This document shows positions 61,156 to 64,000 of a stretch of 64,000 nt of DNA, piece after piece. The notes under the pieces are model-generated. The model was not told where the DNA came from and did no database searches. It was given only the letters and a program-made list of their open reading frames with translations. The position numbers and the translations under genes were made by a program. Each line of letters starts with the position of its first letter. The stretch's first letter is position 1. The stretch covers positions 1,116,001 through 1,180,000 of the forward strand of contig NZ_CP160631.1 in NCBI RefSeq assembly GCF_040783975.1, read 5' to 3'. The stretch is from Pantoea sp. Ep11b (GTDB lineage: Bacteria; Pseudomonadota; Gammaproteobacteria; Enterobacterales; Enterobacteriaceae).

Positions 61156-64000
61156 ATGGCTGAACCCCGTTTTATACATCTGCGTGTCCACAGTGACTAT
61201 TCGATGGTCGATGGCCTGGCGAAGACCGGGCCGCTGATCAAGAAGGCGGCTGCACTTGGCATGCCCGCTATCGCCATTACCGACTTCACTAACCTCTGTG
61301 GGCTGGTCAAATTTTACGGTGGCGCACATAGCGCAGGGATAAAACCGGTCATCGGTGCTGACTTCAACGTGGCCAGCGAGCTGATGGGAGATGAACTCAC
61401 CCAGCTCACCGTGCTGGCGGCGAACAATACCGGCTATCAGAATCTGACGCTGCTGATCTCCCGCGCCTACCAGCGCGGCTACGGCGTGGACGGGCCGATC
61501 ATCGATCGCGACTGGCTGATTGAGCTACAGGAAGGGCTGATTCTGCTGTCGGGTGGCCGGCGTGGCGACGTGGGTCGCAGCCTGCTGCGCGGCAACAGTG
61601 CGCTGGTTTCACAATGCCTGGCGTTTTATCAGCAGCACTTTCCCGATCGCTACTATCTGGAACTGATCCGCACCGGCCGTCAGGATGAAGAAAGTTACCT
61701 GCATGCGGCCGTCGAACTGGCGATTGCCGAAGGCATTCCGGTGGTCGCCACCAACGAAGTCTGCTTTATCAACGCCGAAGACTTTGATGCGCATGAGATC
61801 CGCGTCGCCATTCACGACGGCTATACGCTGGACGACCCTAAACGTCCGCGCAACTACAGTCCTCAGCAATATATGCGCAGCGAAGCGGAGATGTGCGAGC
61901 TTTTCTCGGACATCCCGGAAGCGCTGGAAAACAGCGTAGAGATTGCTAAGCGTTGTAACGTCACGGTCCGGCTGGGCGAGTACTTCCTGCCGCAGTTCCC
62001 GACCGGTGACATGACCACCGAAGATTATCTGGTGGTGAAATCCCGTGAGGGGCTGGAAGAGCGTCTGGTGTTCCTGTTCCCGGATGAAGCCGAGCGGGCG
62101 GCAAAACGGCCGGAGTATGATGAACGTCTGGAGGTTGAGCTTAACGTTATCAACCAGATGGGATTCCCGGGCTACTTCCTGATCGTGATGGAGTTTATCC
62201 AGTGGTCGAAGGATAACGGCGTGCCGGTCGGCCCGGGCCGTGGTTCCGGTGCCGGTTCGCTGGTGGCCTATGCGCTGAAAATTACCGATATCGATCCGCT
62301 GGAATTTGACCTGCTGTTTGAACGTTTCCTGAACCCGGAACGTGTGTCGATGCCCGACTTCGACGTCGACTTCTGTATGGAGAAGCGCGATCAGGTCATT
62401 GAGCACGTCGCCGATATGTACGGACGTGAAGCGGTTTCTCAGATCATCACCTTCGGCACCATGGCGGCGAAAGCGGTTATCCGCGACGTCGGCCGCGTGC
62501 TGGGTCATCCCTACGGCTTTGTGGATCGCATCTCAAAGCTGATCCCGCCCGATCCCGGCATGACGCTGGAAAAAGCCTTTATTGCGGAACCACAGCTGCC
62601 TGCGATGTATGACGCAGACGAAGAGGTGAAGGCGCTGATCGACATGGCGCGCAAGCTGGAAGGGGTCACGCGCAACGCCGGTAAACATGCGGGCGGCGTG
62701 GTGATTGCGCCCACAAAGATTACCGATTTTGCGCCGCTCTACTGCGATGAGCACGGCCAGTTCCCGGTCACCCAGTTCGATAAAAACGATGTGGAATATG
62801 CCGGCCTCGTGAAGTTCGACTTCCTGGGGCTGCGTACGCTGACCATCATCGACTGGGCGCTGAAGATGATCAACCCGCGCCGGGAAAAGCAGGGGCTGGA
62901 GCCGATCGATATCGCCTCTATCCCACTGGATGATAAGAAAAGTTTCGATATGCTGCAGCGCTCGGAAACCACGGCGGTATTCCAGCTTGAATCGCGCGGC
63001 ATGAAAGATCTGATCAAGCGTCTGAAGCCCGACTGCTTCGAAGATATGATCGCACTGGTGGCGCTCTTCCGTCCTGGGCCGCTGCAGTCCGGCATGGTAG
63101 ATAACTTTATCGACCGTAAGCATGGCCGGGAAGCGATCTCCTATCCCGATATCCAGTGGCAGCATGAAAGCCTGAAACCGGTTCTGGAACCGACCTACGG
63201 CATCATCCTCTATCAGGAACAGGTGATGCAGATCGCGCAGGTGCTCTCCGGCTATACCCTGGGCGGCGCAGATATGCTGCGTCGCGCTATGGGTAAAAAG
63301 AAACCCGAAGAGATGGCCAAGCAGCGATCGGTGTTCCGCGACGGTGCCGAACGTATGGGCATCGACGGCGAACTGTCGATGAAGATCTTCGATCTGGTAG
63401 AAAAATTTGCAGGCTATGGCTTTAACAAGTCACACTCTGCAGCTTACGCCCTGGTCTCCTATCAGACGCTGTGGCTGAAAGCGCACTATCCGGCCGAGTT
63501 CATGGCTGCCGTGATGACCGCCGATATGGACAACACCGAGAAAGTGGTCGGGCTGGTGGATGAGTGCTGGCGCATGGGGCTGAAGGTCCTGCCGCCCGAT
63601 ATCAACTCCGGTCTTTACCCTTTCCATGTCAATGACGCGGGCGAAATCGTTTACGGCATCGGCGCGATTAAAGGCGTGGGTGAGGGGCCGATTGAAGCGA
63701 TCATCGACGCACGAAACGAAGGCGGCTACTTCCGGGAGCTGTTTGATCTCTGCGCCCGCACCGACACCAAAAAGATTAACCGCCGGGTGATGGAAAAACT
63801 GATTATGTCCGGGGCCTTTGACCGCCTCGGACCGCACCGCGCGGCGCTGATGAGTTCACTCGGTGACGCGCTGAAAGCGGCCGATCAGCACGCGAAAGCG
63901 GAAGCGATTGGTCAGGCGGACATGTTTGGCGTGCTGGCCGAAGAGCCGGAGCAGATCGAGAAATCCTACGCCAGCGTGACGCCGTGGCCCGAACAGGTGC
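61156..64000 (+). CDS. dnaE: DNA polymerase III alpha subunit, partial
   Basis: Replicative polymerase catalytic subunit, family C. The first 948 of about 1160 codons are present; the gene runs off the right edge. PHP domain at the start ([20 protein letters not shown], residues about 6-25), [16 protein letters not shown], catalytic aspartates in [10 protein letters not shown] (D401/D403 region), [22 protein letters not shown] and [14 protein letters not shown]. No frameshift in the visible part. Confidence 0.97.
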   Translation, partial: MAEPRFIHLRVHSDYSMVDGLAKTGPLIKKAAALGMPAIAITDFTNLCGLVKFYGGAHSAGIKPVIGADFNVASELMGDELTQLTVLAANNTGYQNLTLLISRAYQRGYGVDGPIIDRDWLIELQEGLILLSGGRRGDVGRSLLRGNSALVSQCLAFYQQHFPDRYYLELIRTGRQDEESYLHAAVELAIAEGIPVVATNEVCFINAEDFDAHEIRVAIHDGYTLDDPKRPRNYSPQQYMRSEAEMCELFSDIPEALENSVEIAKRCNVTVRLGEYFLPQFPTGDMTTEDYLVVKSREGLEERLVFLFPDEAERAAKRPEYDERLEVELNVINQMGFPGYFLIVMEFIQWSKDNGVPVGPGRGSGAGSLVAYALKITDIDPLEFDLLFERFLNPERVSMPDFDVDFCMEKRDQVIEHVADMYGREAVSQIITFGTMAAKAVIRDVGRVLGHPYGFVDRISKLIPPDPGMTLEKAFIAEPQLPAMYDADEEVKALIDMARKLEGVTRNAGKHAGGVVIAPTKITDFAPLYCDEHGQFPVTQFDKNDVEYAGLVKFDFLGLRTLTIIDWALKMINPRREKQGLEPIDIASIPLDDKKSFDMLQRSETTAVFQLESRGMKDLIKRLKPDCFEDMIALVALFRPGPLQSGMVDNFIDRKHGREAISYPDIQWQHESLKPVLEPTYGIILYQEQVMQIAQVLSGYTLGGADMLRRAMGKKKPEEMAKQRSVFRDGAERMGIDGELSMKIFDLVEKFAGYGFNKSHSAAYALVSYQTLWLKAHYPAEFMAAVMTADMDNTEKVVGLVDECWRMGLKVLPPDINSGLYPFHVNDAGEIVYGIGAIKGVGEGPIEAIIDARNEGGYFRELFDLCARTDTKKINRRVMEKLIMSGAFDRLGPHRAALMSSLGDALKAADQHAKAEAIGQADMFGVLAEEPEQIEKSYASVTPWPEQV

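Overview
This is an ordinary-looking chromosomal segment of an enteric gammaproteobacterium. Gene order from speD to dnaE follows the Escherichia coli 2.7-4.6 min region almost gene for gene, and proteins such as SpeD, BamA, LpxA, FabZ, CdsA and YadG are recognisable as close relatives of the E. coli ones. Several E. coli genes are missing or replaced (gcd, yadI/yadE, clcA, yadS, yaeI, and acnB/yacL beside speD). Together with the GC-rich coding style, this suggests an Erwiniaceae member such as Pantoea or Erwinia. The genus is an inference.

Layout. 1-3791 is an accessory catabolic cluster: a divergent, left-truncated iron alcohol dehydrogenase, then an operon of a four-carbon acid-sugar kinase (DtnK-like), a PdxA2-like 4-phosphate dehydrogenase and a DeoR repressor. 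A perfect 24-bp palindrome sits between the divergent units. 3838-9837 holds the spermidine genes speE-speD with yacC, the copper oxidase cueO with a CueR-type promoter, a cystathionine gamma-synthase-family enzyme where E. coli has gcd, and hpt. 9920-13816 holds can, the yadGH ABC exporter and a lone AT-rich acyltransferase. 13866-20923 is a minus-strand block: panD, panC-panB, folK-pcnB-gluQ-dksA, sfsA-thpR. 20993-32166 is plus strand: hrpB, mrcB and the Fur-controlled fhuACDB ferrichrome operon.

32407-45720 mixes strands: hemL, erpA, a small secreted protein, btuF-mtnN, dgt, degP with a sigma-E promoter, cdaR, yaeH, dapD, glnD, map. 45839-64000 is the long plus-strand housekeeping run: rpsB-tsf, pyrH, frr, dxr, uppS-cdsA-rseP-bamA-skp-lpxD-fabZ-lpxA-lpxB-rnhB-dnaE. 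It couples translation factors, isoprenoid carrier and phospholipid synthesis, the envelope stress protease, outer-membrane assembly and lipid A synthesis. dnaE runs off the right edge.

No rRNA, tRNA, CRISPR, insertion sequence, integrase or prophage gene was seen. I found no convincing undescribed system. The best leads are regulatory: an AUU start codon on pcnB, a TTG start with a near-perfect Shine-Dalgarno on speD, twin palindromes before cdaR, a terminator that leaves glnD with a very short leader, a strong hairpin before fabZ, and a Fur box framed by a second inverted repeat. The accessory leads are the acid-sugar cluster, the acyltransferase and the small secreted protein.
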